Shown here piece after piece: positions 24,412-38,142 of a DNA stretch of 64,000 bases (positions within the stretch are counted from its first letter, which is position 1; every line of letters starts with the position of its first letter). The notes beneath the pieces were generated by a model that saw nothing but the letters and a program-made list of their open reading frames with translations, did not search any database and had not been told where the DNA came from. A program made the position numbers and the translations under genes. Location: NCBI RefSeq assembly GCF_000189635.1, contig NW_002476334.1, positions 248,001-312,000 on the forward strand. The letters are read 5' to 3'. This DNA is from Tetrahymena thermophila SB210 (Eukaryota; Ciliophora; Oligohymenophorea; Hymenostomatida; Tetrahymenidae).

Positions 24412-27400
24412 ATGAGTTTGTTGACCTTAGAATTTAAGGATTAGCAGTAAAATATTAGCTATTAAAATTACATTTAATCTAAGCAGAAACAATATCATTA
24501 TGTCATTTAAATATATTCTATATTCTGGTAAATATTAACAGCTATAGAGGCATTTGCAGATTTAGATCATATTGTAATTGGAATAGTTATCTCTGTAAAT
24601 TGTTTTTTATAAATCGCTAATTCGCTCCTTATGAATAATAGAGCTGTCTGTTAGAAGAATATTTCTACAGCATGTTTAATTTTTTATGTGGTGTTGTTAT
24701 CTGTTGGATTAGGCTTTTTGTAAAAAGATAATCAAAATTAATTTAGTAGAATAGAGTTAATGCATATTTGTTTAAATATGAGTTTGGTCATTCACAATAT
24801 TAGTTATAGTATAAAAAGTTGGATTATTCTAAGCATTGCTTTTTTAATACCTATATCAATAATCCCATTAGCTTTTGAGCGTATCTAAGATCATTTTATA
24901 TCGATTATAACTATTTCATTTATCAATATAGTGCTTACTTTTATACTAGAGTATACAAAAGAGTTATAAAATATGATGGCCTATGATCAAGAGTTTAAAC
25001 TGAGGTAACAATTAGAAGAATGGAAAAATTTGATAGAAGGTTATATTCCCAACGAAATTCTCATTGTGAGTAAAATTCCTTAAATGCCTGTAAAGAATGA
25101 AAATATGTAGAATAGAAAGCAAAATAAGTCCAATAAAGAATTTAAAAATACTCTATCCAAATTAGTAATCTAAAATAGTGGAGTCCCAAATAAGTTAGAT
25201 TAAAATAACACCGATCTAAAAATTTTTAATGAAGCTTAAAAATTTAATGAACAAAATTTTAGGGAGAAAATAATAAAAAATTTAAATCAATAGAAAAATG
25301 ATAAAACAAATTAACTGGATAATTATTTATAGTTTTAATAAAAGATGATACCTTCAAGTCAAAAGAACTTCACTTAGTCTCTTTTTCCAGATATTTAATA
25401 AGAATCATCTTTAGCAAACATTTAGGAATTAGAAAAGAATTATAATGAATAACTTAAGCAATAGCAACTTTTGTGTGTATAATAGAATCAATATTTATAA
25501 AATTAGAATTAAAATCCAAGTATTTTTTCAAAGTCATTCGATTAGCCTTAAAATAATTTTATTTAGATGAAAAAGATATGCTAAAAATTAAAATAGTTTG
25601 AAAATGATGAGGAAGAAGATGTTAATAACAATAATTATAATCACAACAATGTTACTAATAAGATGCTCATTGATGCTAATTTTAACTAGAGGATTTTTAA
25701 TAAATTTGATAACCTAAAAGTTGCTGATGAATTAAATTAATAAACAGCTAAAAGCAATTAATCAAATAGTAATATAATTCATTTTGATAATACTAGCTTT
25801 AACAATAGCGAATTTAGTAAACATACTATGAGCAATCATTATTTCAATTAAAAAAATTTACAAAGTATGAGTTAAAACAACAACGAATAAAACTAATTAT
25901 ACAGTTAACTCTTAAAAAAAAAGATTAATGCAATTTATTAATAACAAAGCAACCATTCTAATAGGAATAATAATAGTTATCATGATCCTCTTGCTTGCTC
26001 TATCCCTTAGAGTACTAGAAGGACAAATTAGCCTATAAATTCAAAAGAAAACCCATCATAGAGGCATGAATCTACGTCTCTAGAAAATAATGATATGGAA
26101 ATTATAAATAATTATAAAGAAATGATTAAACTTACTAATTAGTAGCATTAAATTAATTTTAATAACAATTTAAAGCACTAATCTTTCAATATAATAAATG
26201 CATAAAAACCAAATTAGTGGTCTACATTAATTTAGAACAAAAAAATGAGTTTCAACTCTTTTAATTAGCTTTCCTAATAAGGAAGTATTTCTTTTAATAT
26301 TTATTAAAATCCTTAGTAAAATTCTTAAAACAATTTAGAATCTTATCATACAAGATCTCCTTCAAACAATATAGACTATAATAATTAAAACGCAATTGAG
26401 GCCCAAAAAGTAAGTAATCATCAACAAAATTAAAATGGTATGAACATTTTTCCTTGCCAAGTTATTAGCGAATAAATTATTTATGAAGACAAAAATTAAA
26501 ACTCAAATTAAACAAAAAATGATAAAATTATTTAAAAAATTCAATATTCTAATTATAAAAGCATTCATGAAGTAAATAAATTTAATCAAGAAAACTTAAA
26601 CAAAACTATTCATGTAATGACTTCTTAAATAACTGATCACAATATATCAAGCTTAATGGAGAGTGAAAGATAATTTTAAAATAAAAGTTACCAGATTCCA
26701 GATACTCCTTTAAACAAGAAGCAGCATTTTATTGAAGAGCTAATGACCAATCAAAATACTGGTTAAGAAATTATATTTGAATAGACACCAAAAGAACGAG
26801 TTGCAATTAATTTTGATATATAATAAACGTTAAATGATCACTAAGAACCATTGATTGCTAAGCAAATAGAATAAACACCTTAAAATTAAAGCAGTTAAAT
26901 CACTTAAACAGCTCCCTTGAGGCAAAAAAGTTAAACCATGTAAGGAAGCTTAAGACTATAAAAATAAAATAGCCAAGAAGAAAAATTTACAAATAAGAAT
27001 GTTAAAACATAAAAAGCATAAGAACTCTATCTTGAAAAATATGAATAAAATGGAAAATCTATTTAATAACAATAATAATAATAATAATAATAACAACAAG
27101 TGAGAAATAAGAAAATATCAATTTAAGTTAAAGATGATGATAGCTATTGTGACAACAAAATTTCAAATTATAGCATTAATTTTCCTCAACTTAATTAGAA
27201 ATTTGCTGCTTCTTTCGGAATTGAAGAGGAACAAATTAAAAATAGACTTTAAAATATTATAAAGGGTAATATATCTGTTTTTGATAAAATATAAGAATAT
27301 TTTTAATCAACAGATTCCACTAATAAAAAGAATACTTTTTTTTAACTTTAAGGAGGAACCCTCAGTAACTTCTCCAAACAAAAAGAAAATTAAAATAGAA

Positions 27401-29356
27401 ATTCTGAGGATAATAAAGGAAACTCAGAGCCTTAAAATAACAAAACACATGATGGTATTTAAAAAGAATCACATTTTGATTTGCTTGGATGTTATGATTA
27501 GATTAGTAAAAAGTATTATGATATTAAAATTATCCCAGTTTTTTTTGAAGATCAAAACGCTTCTTTGATGATTTACTTTAATGATATTAGTTTTTAAGTA
27601 ATGAATCAAAGATTATAATCAGCTTAAAAATATAAAGATCTCATGTTAGCATCTATTAGCCATGATTTAAGAACTCCACTTAACTTTATTAAGCTTATGA
27701 TTGAGAAGTGTGAAGAAGAAGAAAGTTTAAAAATGATTAAAACTATCCTGCCTATGATAAAATCGAATTGCGAACTGCTCATGAGTTTAATTAACGATAT
27801 CCTTGATCACTAGCAGATGCAAGAAGGAAAATTTAGATTGGTTACAAGTGATTTTTCTGTAAATACTTTGTTTGACGAAGTTCAATAGCTATTTAAAATA
27901 CAGTCAGAAGAAAAAAGCATTAAAATTATAAGAAATATTGCTCCAAATATTGTAATTAATTCAGACAAAAACAGATTAAAATAAATTTTGATAAATCTCA
28001 TGTCTAATGCAGTTAAATTTACATAAAAGGGATAAATAAAAATATCTGCTCATCTTGCAAATGATTCAAATATATTATAATTAAGTGTAAAGGATTCTGG
28101 ATGTGGTATTCCATAAAATCTGCAGGAAAAGCTTTTTTAGGTGTACTCCACATTTGATCACTCAGGTACTCAGGTGGTACAAATAAGCATGGTATAATTT
28201 TAATAATTATTTCTTCAAATAACACATTTTATTTAATTATTCAAACAAATAAAAATTTTAAATATAAAAATAAAAAAAAATTATTTTAATTAAATTAAAA
28301 AACAGGTTTTAAATCTTGATAAATAAAAAATATAGAGATAAATAAAATAAATTAATTTTTTTAATTTTATTCAAATTAAAAGGCGTAGGATTAGGTCTTT
28401 CTTTATGCAGAGGATTGGTTTCGTAGCTAGGTCCTTATAATAAAATAGATTTGGCTTCTAAGCAAGGCAAAGGATCTAAATTTTCTTTTAAAATATGGGC
28501 GAATCTTGAGGGTCAGTAAAAAAATTAAATTAAATTGTCTTTGGACATAAATAAGATTTTTAATGAATCTGCAGAAAACAACTCCTTTGATGATGAAAAA
28601 GAAGCTAATAACGATTTAGATAAAATCCATGAAGTTTAAGACGATGATTAACAATCAAGTTTAAAAAGCTCTGAAAAGATAAATAGCAGTGCTTTAAAAA
28701 ATTAGATACAATTTGAGGAAATACCAGATAATAGGTAAAATTTAAATTCAACCCCTGATAGCAGAGTGAGATGCTACACAAGTGTTTCAAGTTAAAAATT
28801 TGCTGAAAGAGGGCAAGATATTTTACAAGTCTCAATACGAAAAAACTCTTAAAATTAACCAAACGGTAATTTAAAAAGTACGTTTTAAAAGTAAAGCTTA
28901 GTTCCTTCTCTTCAACAAAAAAATGATTTACAGACTTAGGAACTTAAGGATCTTCTGAGTCACTTTTAGAAGTTATTAATAGTAGATGATACTATATTTA
29001 ATATAATTGCACTAAAAATATGGCTAAAAAACTTTTAAATTTAGATAGATACAGCTAATGATGGCAGAGAGGCTTTTTAAAAATATTAAAAAACATAATA
29101 TGATTTAATATTAATGGATATTTAGATGCCAATCATGGACGGATATTAATCAACAAAATTAATTCGCTAGTATGAATCGCAAAATAATCTTCCCCGTTCA
29201 TTAATATTAATAGTTAGTGCGTTTACTAGCTAAGATGATGTCAACAAATGCATTAATGTCGGAGCTGATGACCATATTTCTAAACCTATTGAAAGGCCCA
29301 TTTTCTGTTAAATTTTAAAAAAGCACTTAAAGTCAAATAATAATTTATTTGAATGA
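24412..29356 (+). CDS. Hybrid sensor histidine kinase, multi-TM with receiver; frame problem in ATP lid
   Basis: Exon 1 starts at ATG 24412 and exon 2 is 28383-29356, ending in TGA 29354. Four hydrophobic helices lie in about residues 45-185. A long Asn/Gln-rich spacer follows, with a run of 10-12 Gln near 27064. Next come a PAS-like segment (SHFDLLGCYDQISKKYYDIKI), the H-box ASISHDLRTPLN (H1084), N-box INLMSNAVKFTQKG, G1 KDSGCGIP, the lid VYSTFDHSG, G2 VGLGLSLCRGLVSQLG, and a receiver (LIVDDT, LMDIQMPIMDGY with phospho-Asp 1497, VSAFTSQDD, SKPIE). A tandem 8-bp repeat, ACTCAGGT at 28160-28167 and 28168-28175, puts the last 16 nt before the obvious donor (28192, GTATAA) out of frame: removing one copy would read HSGGTNKHG-VGLGL. 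Splicing from GT at 28166 also restores frame, giving FDHSG-VGLGL and 1575 residues. It is divergent from a similar kinase. Confidence 0.85.
28160..28175 (+). repeat. 8-bp tandem duplication in histidine kinase ATP-lid codons
   Basis: ACTCAGGT occurs twice in a row. One copy fits the conserved lid sequence and the downstream donor; two copies shift the frame by eight bases. The first copy also creates an alternative GT donor (28166-28167) in the correct phase. Confidence 0.85.
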
Positions 29357-29475
29357 ATGAATTAATTAATTAATTAAATAACGAACAAGTAAACAAACAT
29401 AAATAAGTATTAATGTATAAAAGAATGAAAATGTTTTATAATATATATAAAATAAGCATTTTTATTCTTAATCAA

Positions 29476-29535
<60 letters not shown>

Positions 29536-30188
29536 AACAAAGTAATAGATAGCTACATAAATTAATGAATAAATAAATTAATTAATATATTAAATAGGCT
29601 AGAATTAAAAAGGGATACTTTTGAAATTTTAAAAGTAAATTAATCATATGTTAACAAAATAATTTATTTGATATTATACCTAATTAGTTGCATTCTTAAA
29701 ATTATTTATCACAAAATATTGTATAAAAATACTAAATAATTTTATTTAAAGTTAAATTAAGAATAAATTTATTTTTTTCTTGTTAGTTTCATATAAATTA
29801 TGAGTTATTTTACAATATTTAAAAATATGTTAAATTGAGGTATTTTATCAATTTTTTAAAACGAAAAAAGTATTTATAAAGTAAGTTAATAAGTTTTCGA
29901 TGCTTACTGAAATTCTTTATCTATCAAATTAGAGTTCAAGGTTTAAATTTAAATTATTTTATGTTATGTTCTCATAAATAGCAAATGCACTTTAAAAATG
30001 TAGATTTTGCGACGTTTTAAAGTTAAGATTGCTTAACATTGATCGCTACTAGTAAATTTGTAGTGAAAATAGGTATTATTTATTAATTGAATAAATTAAC
30101 TATCTAAAATATAAGTAAGTTATTAAAAAGAACTATCTAAATCTTAAACCATTTAAAAAATAATATAAAAAAAAGACTTTTTTAAAAA
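29357..30188. other. Intergenic region with AAT microsatellite
   Basis: This 832-bp stretch lies between the histidine kinase stop and the transporter start. It contains a perfect AAT tract at 29476-29531 and otherwise plain AT-rich DNA. Confidence 0.6.
29476..29531 (+). repeat. (AAT)n microsatellite
   Basis: About 18 uninterrupted AAT units follow the 3' end of the histidine kinase gene. It is noncoding and probably length-variable. Confidence 0.95.
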
Positions 30189-32138
30189 ATGCCCCCTGCT
30201 TTGCCGACATTTCAAGAGCACAAAAAGGGATATCTTGCTCTTTTTGGAGGATTCCTTATTCATATTATGATTGGAACATTTTACTTATGGGGAAATATCA
30301 ATATCTATGTTACAAGTTACTTAAGGTATAAGAAAAATGATGTTACGACAGACATTCTGAATTCAACATTTCCATTTATGGGTATGACTATGGGATTTAT
30401 GACTCCTTTTGGTTTAGATATTGCAAAAAAGGTATAATTCATTAGCAGTTTAGTCGAAAATAACACATATTTTTTTTAATCTTTCAAAAATAACAGTATG
30501 GTATTTAGAAAACCACTTTTTGTTGCTCATTGTTCTTTAGTTTATGCGCATTTGTAGCATCCTTTTAAACTGATTATTTAGCATTCACTCTTATATATGG
30601 TCTTTTATCAGGCATCGCATCTGGAATTGTTTACATGATTCCCTACTATGTTTCATATTGGTAATTATAGATTGAAATATTTAGATTGAAGTTTTAATTT
30701 TTGTTAGTAATATCAAATTTTTTGATTTTCTGACTGAAGTCATTTTTTAGCATTAAAAAATTATAATTAATTGGTTGATATAAATTAAAAAGTTCAAGTA
30801 AATTACCAATAATTAACTCTTACAGGTTTTTGATAATTTAATTTGATAATATCTATCTTTATCTTAATTATTTTTTTTTTAAAGAGATGAAATTTACATC
30901 ATATTTTTAATAATTTTAAAAGTCATTTCCCTCACCATAAAGGATTGGCCAGTGGAGTTATAAGTGCTGGATTTGGTTTTTCTACCTTTGTTTTTAGTTG
31001 GATTGTTTATTTTATAGCAAATCCAGACAATGTTCATCCTATATTTAATGAAACTACTTAAGAGATGTATTTCCCTGATGAAGTTTCTGTAAGAATTCCC
31101 GGTTTATTTAGAACTCTTTCATTTATATTTGTGGTAATAGGAGGAGTCGGAAGCTATTTATGTATTCCTCCACCTGAAGACGAGCTGCATATATCAGAAG
31201 AAAATCAAAATTAACTTTAAAACTAATTAATTGATTAAGAATAGTAAGCTGACTAGCCTAAAATCTATAACGAGTGCCAAGATATAAGATCTGGACTATA
31301 AACACCTTTCATTTACATATCTATACTTTTGATGACTTTATACGGCTCATAAGGAAACTTAATTATGGACAATTTCAAACCAATAGGTTCTTAAATTGGT
31401 AAGTTTTCTGATGCTTATCTTACTTTAGTTGGAAGTATAGGAAGTCTCTTTAATGGCTTTATTAGGTAATACTCAAATTTATTTATTTAATATAATTTAA
31501 AATCATTTTTAGTTTAATTTATTTGTTCTGATTATTTCTTAGCAGCCTTATTAATATAATTTAATATAATGAATTAATTTGTTAATTGATTTTTTTAAAA
31601 TTATTTAATCAGATTATTATGGGGAAGAGCTCTTGACAAATATGGTTTTAAGAATTTAGCATTTTTGAATTTGAGCATCGAACTCTTTTTAATGCTTACC
31701 TTTTACTTTGCATGCTAATTTTAAACTACTTTCATTATTTGGGTGTTGGGCATATTTGCATGCTTTGGTGGATGGAGTGCTAAAGTTCCCGCTTTATTAG
31801 CAGAAATCTATGGAAAAAAGATTGGAACTATGTTTTATGGAATCACAGTGTAGGGATTTGTGGTCTCATGCTGGCTGCAATTTTTTATAGTTTAAAACTA
31901 TAGAATTAAGATGGGTTGGTTTATGATATTTATGCTTTATTCAGTGCTAATATCAATAGGATTAATAATTACTAAATACACTAACTTCCATATTGACTGG
32001 TAGGAGTTTTACAGCAAGCGTAACAAATTATAACAATCTAAGTAACAGATAAATAGTTTGGAAGAGTTCTAGATGTCAGAAATATTCGATGCTACTATTT
32101 CAGATTCCAAAATTAATAAGAATAAATTTTAAAAATGA
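30189..32138 (+). CDS. Major facilitator superfamily transporter, OFA/monocarboxylate type
   Basis: Four exons: 30189-30431, 30497-30660, 30923-31465 and 31613-32138, with introns of 65, 262 and 147 bp. The product is 491 residues. The N-terminus (HKKGYLALFGGFLIHIMIGTFYLWGNINIYVTSYL) resembles the first helix of oxalate/formate antiporter family members. Ten to twelve hydrophobic helices can be traced, including LSGIASGIVYMIPYYVSY, KGLASGVISAGFGFSTFVFSW, SIGSLFNGFIRLLWGRALDKYGFKNL and FACFGGWSAKVPALLAEIYGKKIG. The last two match the family loop and G/P-rich helix. A hydrophilic Gln-rich loop of about 60 residues divides the two halves, as in this superfamily. It should sit in the plasma or an internal membrane and move a small organic anion; the substrate cannot be told. 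The exon 2/3 junction gives Cys (SYC-HFPHHKG) where relatives often have Trp. Confidence 0.9.
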
Positions 32139-35100
32139 AGAAAGCCTTTCTAAATAAATAAATAATTAATTAGCAAATGAACTATTTTATATTAAATAAT
32201 TTTGTATGAAATATGAAAACTAAAATTAATAAAGATAGAAGACATATTTATTGATTTATTTATTATCTATTTTATTATTTGCAAATTTAATATAGCAAAT
32301 TAATATTTGTTTTATGTTCTAAGTTTCAAGCACTTTTTTTATGTAACATTGATTTATCAATTTTAAAATCAATTAATTTTAATTAACTAATAAGTTGACC
32401 TTATCAGACAAAGATTCTCTTTTATAGATGTATTTTGATTTCTTTGGATTATTATTCGCTTGAATTGCTTGCACAAATCAAAAAAAATCCACTAATTCCT
32501 AATATTTTTTACACATTCAGAAAAACCTCCAACTTTTGTCAAAGCAAAAATTAGCTTCTGATTATTCAGTAAAAAATTATGCCATTATTTTTTTTATCTA
32601 TTTTTTTTTTTATTTTTAAAAATATGTAAATTATTTTTTCATTTACCTAATATTTATGTGATTACATTATTTTTTAGAATTAAAAATTCTGTTATCTTTA
32701 GCTTCTATATGCACAAAAAAACAAATATTTATATATCAAAGCATGCATATAGACTGTTTGAATATTACCTTACAAATTGTGTTTGTTAAGAGAAGAGCTT
32801 ATTTCTTTCTTGTTTTTTCTTATCAAAGAAAATAAAATAAATATTTGACAAATTTTACCATTCATAAATGAAAATCTTATCTATGTGTTTTGGATTAAAT
32901 ATTGTTTTCAAAAATGTGGTCTAAAGGGAAGAAATTCACATTTAGCATCCGTTCTACATAGATATAGCATTTTATCTTATATTTAATTATTTTGCCTCAG
33001 GATTATTTTAGTGAATGATTTTGAACCTTACAATTTGTATCACATATTATAAAAATACACTTTTTAATTAAATATTCAAAAATTTGTTTGAATTCTTAAG
33101 ATTACAATTTTAACATAAAAAGAAAATAAATCTAATTAATTTTTGAGTTCATTTAAATGGAACATAGAATTGATTTTTCAGCACACAATTGCTTAATGAA
33201 TGTTAATCTTAGTATTTGACTATAAAGTTAATAGTAAGCCACTATTTAGATTATATGTTATATTTAATTTATCAAAAAATATTAAATTTTTAAAAAATAC
33301 ATAAATTATATTTAGTAAAATAATGTGATGAAAATCACTCTTACTAATTTTAAAAGTATTTAAGGATCTGAGAGTAATATTTTCAATCTTTTGCTTATTT
33401 TACTAAAAATTTATATATTCTATACCTTAATTTGGTATTGTGCATTTCATGAGCAACATAATTGTATTTTTATATATAGAATTATTTTAGAGATAAATAA
33501 TTGAGATTACACTTTTACAAAATTTTATACCTTTTTAAGACTTGAAAAGTGTAGAGGAGCACTTTCTAGCAATCAAAAAGCAATTATTTTTTGATAAAGA
33601 ATCAAAATAAATGAATTCGAAAAGGGGGTAGGAATAATTTTTCCTTATTTTCTTTATATATTACATCGGTTTTAATCGTTCGATATGGTGTTGAAAAATA
33701 GATAAACTGTTTAAATTTATAGATAAATTTATCTATTAGGGTAGTGTTATGTAAGTTTATTTATGCTTTCTTCTTTTTAATAATTTATACAAACGAAAGC
33801 TTTTAATAATGCCTAAATTCAAAATGGATAAATAAATCTTACACCCATTTTTCTTTTTCGTTTAGGAAAAATATTAAAAATAAATTTTCTTTGTTTGACG
33901 TTTACGTATGAAAAAAGTATATGAATGGATTTTAGCTAATTACTTTAAATAATTTGAGAAGTAAACAAATAATGAAATGAGATTACGAAAAATGAGAGGT
34001 ATATAGTCAAATTTACACTTTAATTAATAGTTTACAATAATTAAATAAATGCAAAATCTCTTGCAAAGAATTTAGCAAATACTAATAAAAATTTTAACTA
34101 ATCTCATTTTGGCGATTAGATAAAATTCTATTGAAATCGTTTGTAAAATTTAATGCTAATTAGTTAGTAAGTCTCTTAGTTTTTATGCTTTTTATGGTCT
34201 TTATAATAGATTCTAAAGAATTATAGAGAACCAAGTTAGTCATCAATTTATCTCACTTATCTATAACTTTTTAAGTATTTTATTTTATATTTCATAACAA
34301 AATCTATCCCATTTAAATTTGATTCTCTTGCTTGATGATATTTTATGTCTAAAGTATTTTTGAGTAAATTTATTAATTTGCTAAAAAAGTTGAGAAAATC
34401 TTACATTAAATATTTAAATATGTTAGCCCACTACAGTTAAATACTTATCAAAGTTATTTTGAGCTGAATAAGTTAAATTTTTGTGCAATTTGCATTGTTA
34501 TGACCCAAAGTTTTAAATAATCATCTCATAACTTGATTGTGCACAATTTTTTTGTTAAACCTAAAAAATTTTCAGATCATTAGCAAAAATATGGATTTTA
34601 CTTCTTTTACACAAAAAGGCTTTGAAATAAGCAAAAATGTACTTAAAAACAAAATTTAAGACAATTTATATAATTTATGTCAGAGTAAATAAAATTTGAC
34701 ATTATGTATCAGTGATTTTACTGAACATTAACTGGAAAAAAGAAAAATTTCGTTTACGCGCTGAAATAATTTAGAAAAATGTTAAAACTCTTAACTGTGT
34801 GATTTTATTGAGCAAATACAAATATCTGTCTATTTATAATTTTATTAGATGGTAAAAATTAAAAAATTTTGTTTGATTTTCTTCTTTTCTTCTCTTCCAA
34901 TTCTTTTTGCATTCTTGACATAATAATTGTTTTTGTAATTTAAAGTCAGCCTAATTTTCACCTTATAAATAAGAAGAAAATCTCATAAGAAAGATTAAAA
35001 TTTTTTGGAGATGCTTAGGCTACATATATATATATGACAGCGAAGAATTAATGAAATGTTAATTTATAAAAGCAAGTTAAAGAATTGGTCCAGCGTAAGT

Positions 35101-37026
35101 TAGATTTAAAATCTGTTGTGCCCTTAAAATAAAATATTATAGAAAAGTATAAAAATACTGGCCAATAATTTAAATTATCTAATTACTGGATTAAAAAGAA
35201 GTTGAAATTTAATTTTTATATTAATCAAATTTATTTAACTTTAAGATAAAATAGAAACATTACTGAAATTAACAGAAGAGAGAGCGAAAAACAACTTGAG
35301 AAACTCTAATTACAAATTTATCAGTTTGTCTTTCAGCCAATTAATTAAACAAATTTTTCTCACATCAAAGCATTATGCATATTCTAGATCAAAAACAGCT
35401 TTTAAGTTAAGAATAGATACAATTTATTTGTAAGTATCATTAGCATGCTAATTTATACCTTGTATTTAGCCAATAAAAAAATAATTTTTGGGATTTGATT
35501 CTCCCTTAAAGTATATGAACAAACCTTTAAAACAAAGAACTAAGATTAGAATTAATAAGAGAAGGTAAAAGTGGGATAAGACATTCAAATAAAATGAAAA
35601 ATACTAAAATAGATAGATAGAGACGAATTTGCAAATAATAGGGCTATTAATATTTTAATTAGTATAATATAATTTAGGATTTGTTTATACAAATATTAAA
35701 AGTATAAGGAATGAGGATGAGTTAGTAGAGAGAAATTTTTTATTTGTTTTTTTTGTTTATTTGGTTGATTGATTGATTGTTTGTTTGTTTGTATTTGGTT
35801 TATATACTTTAGCTTATCTTTATTCAACTTAGTTGTTTAGTTTTTAAATTTGCAAAGAAAGTTAATAAAATAGTAAGGCGAATGAATGTATGAGAGCTTG
35901 AGGTATCACATTTAGAAAATTAATTCAGTAGTTCGATTCTTAATTAAATGAGAATGAAGGCATACAAAACTACAAATCTTTCAGGGATTTATATGTTTCA
36001 CTCTTTTAAATTAATCCTAATACAATCAGTATTGTAAATCATGGAATGAATGTATGTCAGATTACTCATTTTTGTGCATACATACATGATTATGAGTATT
36101 TTTTAAGTATGTATCAGTCCATAATATACCTTTTAACTTTTCTTTTATATGGGATATATTAAGAAAGAAGAAATCAAACATCTCTTTTTAGGCTGATATT
36201 ATTTTCATTTAATCAATTTTCAGTCAGCAAATGTGAAAATATTATTATTGTTGATAATTTATTTATGATTCTACATATTCTCATCTATTGAGGCCAAAAA
36301 TAGAAATAATATTTTATTCGATTAGTAGTTAGTATTTTGATAATAAATTTAGATTTTCAGCTCATATAGACTTAGTGATAGTTGTAGATAAAATTTAGTA
36401 ATTTAGACCTTGAAAATAAAATTATATTTTGGTTAGTAAATGAATGCGTTATGTTTTTGATGAGAACAATCTAGAGTAAGTTGAAAAGAGGTCGCCAGAA
36501 AATTTTTTTAGTAGGTTGTAAATTTTTTGAGGATAGTTAGATAGAGAGTTCCTTAATTATTAATTATTACTATTGATTATGAAATTAATTTCATGCTTAT
36601 TCAATTCATTGATCAATACATAGATTGATTGATAGATAGATAGATAAATAGATTGACTGATTGATTGATCAATTAATTAATTTATCCTTAGAATTTCTTT
36701 TCAGATATTTGAAAGTTAATAAGGGGTAGGCATGCTTATAGTTGAGTTAGTAAGTTGAATTAGAGAATTGGGGAATTTTTAATATTTTTTATGAAAGTGA
36801 TTGAATCTTTATTAATTGTTAAGATATTATATTTATTTATTTGTTAAATTTATTTTTATTTGTTTGGTGTGGGTTAATAAATGGTGATTGATTTCCTATC
36901 TTTTTAGTATTCATTATCTTCTATTTTATTTATTTTATTTTATGTAAAGAAGCGATCATAAATTATGAATTTAAAACAAATATTCTTTCATGCTTTTATG
37001 CTGTTTGTTTTGCTAGAAATTAATTA
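32139..37026. other. 4.9-kb AT-rich intergenic region
   Basis: No ORF with coding character was found on either strand. It contains a short AT dinucleotide tract near 35022-35036, TTGATTGATTG-type runs near 35762 and a GATT/GATA tract at 36621-36680. One slightly GC-richer spot near 35085-35125 shows a small hairpin (AGATTTAAAATCT) but matches no RNA family I know. Confidence 0.5.
36621..36680. repeat. GATT/GATA tetranucleotide tract
   Basis: Interleaved GATT, GATA and AATT units form a degenerate microsatellite in intergenic DNA. Confidence 0.8.
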
Positions 37027-38142
37027 TCACCATCCAAAATTTATGTTGCAATACTCAGGATCTTTTTTAGCCATTAACAAGCAGTTTTTTGGTTGATTGC
37101 TTAATTCAGGATGATCAATACCTATGTTTATTTAAAAAAAAAATAAGACATCTTTCCAAGGAATAATAATAGAAAATCGAATTAGTAAAATAAATATAAA
37201 ATATTTACCATAAATGACACCAATTCTGAATTCATAGAAAACTTTTTAGTCTTTTCCCTTTCTAGTTTTGATGTATTCGCGGAAATGCTCAGATTTTATT
37301 TTTTCCTTTAAGAAATTCTTTAAGTGAGTATTGTCTTTAATTTAGTAAAGGAAGAACTACCACTTGCTGCTAGATTCATCAGTTACTACTTCATTATATT
37401 TGTTTACTCTTTAGAAGTAGGTTTGTATTTTTTCATACAATTCCCTGTCACCATAGTATAGTCTAATCTAATTCTTTAACCAAGTATAGATGTGACCGAA
37501 ATTGTTGGTTTTTCTTCTTTCTTTTATTTTATTTTGCTTTTCTATTTCTTCTGGAGTCATGTTTGCATTGTTTTCAGTGCTTTTACGGCTTGTCTTTGTA
37601 GGAATGACAGAGCTGCTTCCTCTTTGGCTTAAAGTTTTGCTATTGCGTATTTCAGATCCTTATTAGCCACTTAGCTAGTTATTATTATTGTTGTTAGCTA
37701 AATTTTCAGAGAATGAGTCAGCACTTTCATTTTCTTCACTCATTTCATTGCTGCTTAATTTAGAAGATGAATTCTCTTATCCTCCTTCAACTTTTACCTT
37801 GAAGTCCTTAGATGACTGATTCTTACTACTAGAGGAGTTAGTCTTTTTGAAGAGTGCATTTTTTATTTTAGGGAGAGGTGCTCTTTATGATCTTTTATTA
37901 GCAAAGTAAAATATTAATTTAAGTATTTTATAATTAGTAAATCAAAGTTTATTTTAGTTGCTTGCTTCATTCAAATGAAGAAAAGAGTTAATAAATAAAT
38001 TTGCATCATTTAGGTAAATAAAAGATATTTGAGTAATGATAGAAAATATATGAGTAAAAATAGTTCTATTAAAATATTCTTCGATAGTTTTTTATTTTAG
38101 TTAGTACCTCGCAATTTGGATGCCCAGATATTTTAAAGGCAT
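37027..38142 (-). CDS. Ciliate hypothetical protein with basic/Ser-rich N-terminus
   Basis: Proposed exons are 38142-38108, 37891-37209 and 37121-37027, with introns of 216 and 87 bp, giving 270 residues. The short first exon (MPLKYLGIQIAR) is chosen because it follows an A-rich leader, has a GT donor in the right phase, and upstream of exon 2 the frame is closed by TGA with no ATG. If exon 1 is wrong, the first in-frame ATG gives MSEENESADSF. Residues 1-120 are Ser/Asn/Lys-rich low complexity. Residues 125-270 look globular: NNFGHIYTWLKNQIRLYYGDRELYEKI, FFLYQIKDNTHLKNFLKEKI, FRIGVIYGIDHPELSNQPKNC, ending EYCNINFGW. I do not recognise the family. The exon 1 call is less certain than the rest. 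Confidence 0.7.

Noticed and set aside
28019-28225. Minus-strand 68-residue frame
   Set aside because: It is antisense to the histidine kinase ATPase domain.
35925-35945. GTTCGATTC resembling a tRNA T-loop
   Set aside because: The flanking bases do not form a T stem and no acceptor or anticodon arm is present.
36967-37100. Plus-strand 43-codon frame starting MNLKQIFFHAF
   Set aside because: It overlaps the last exon of the minus-strand gene at 37027-38142 and reads as its antisense.
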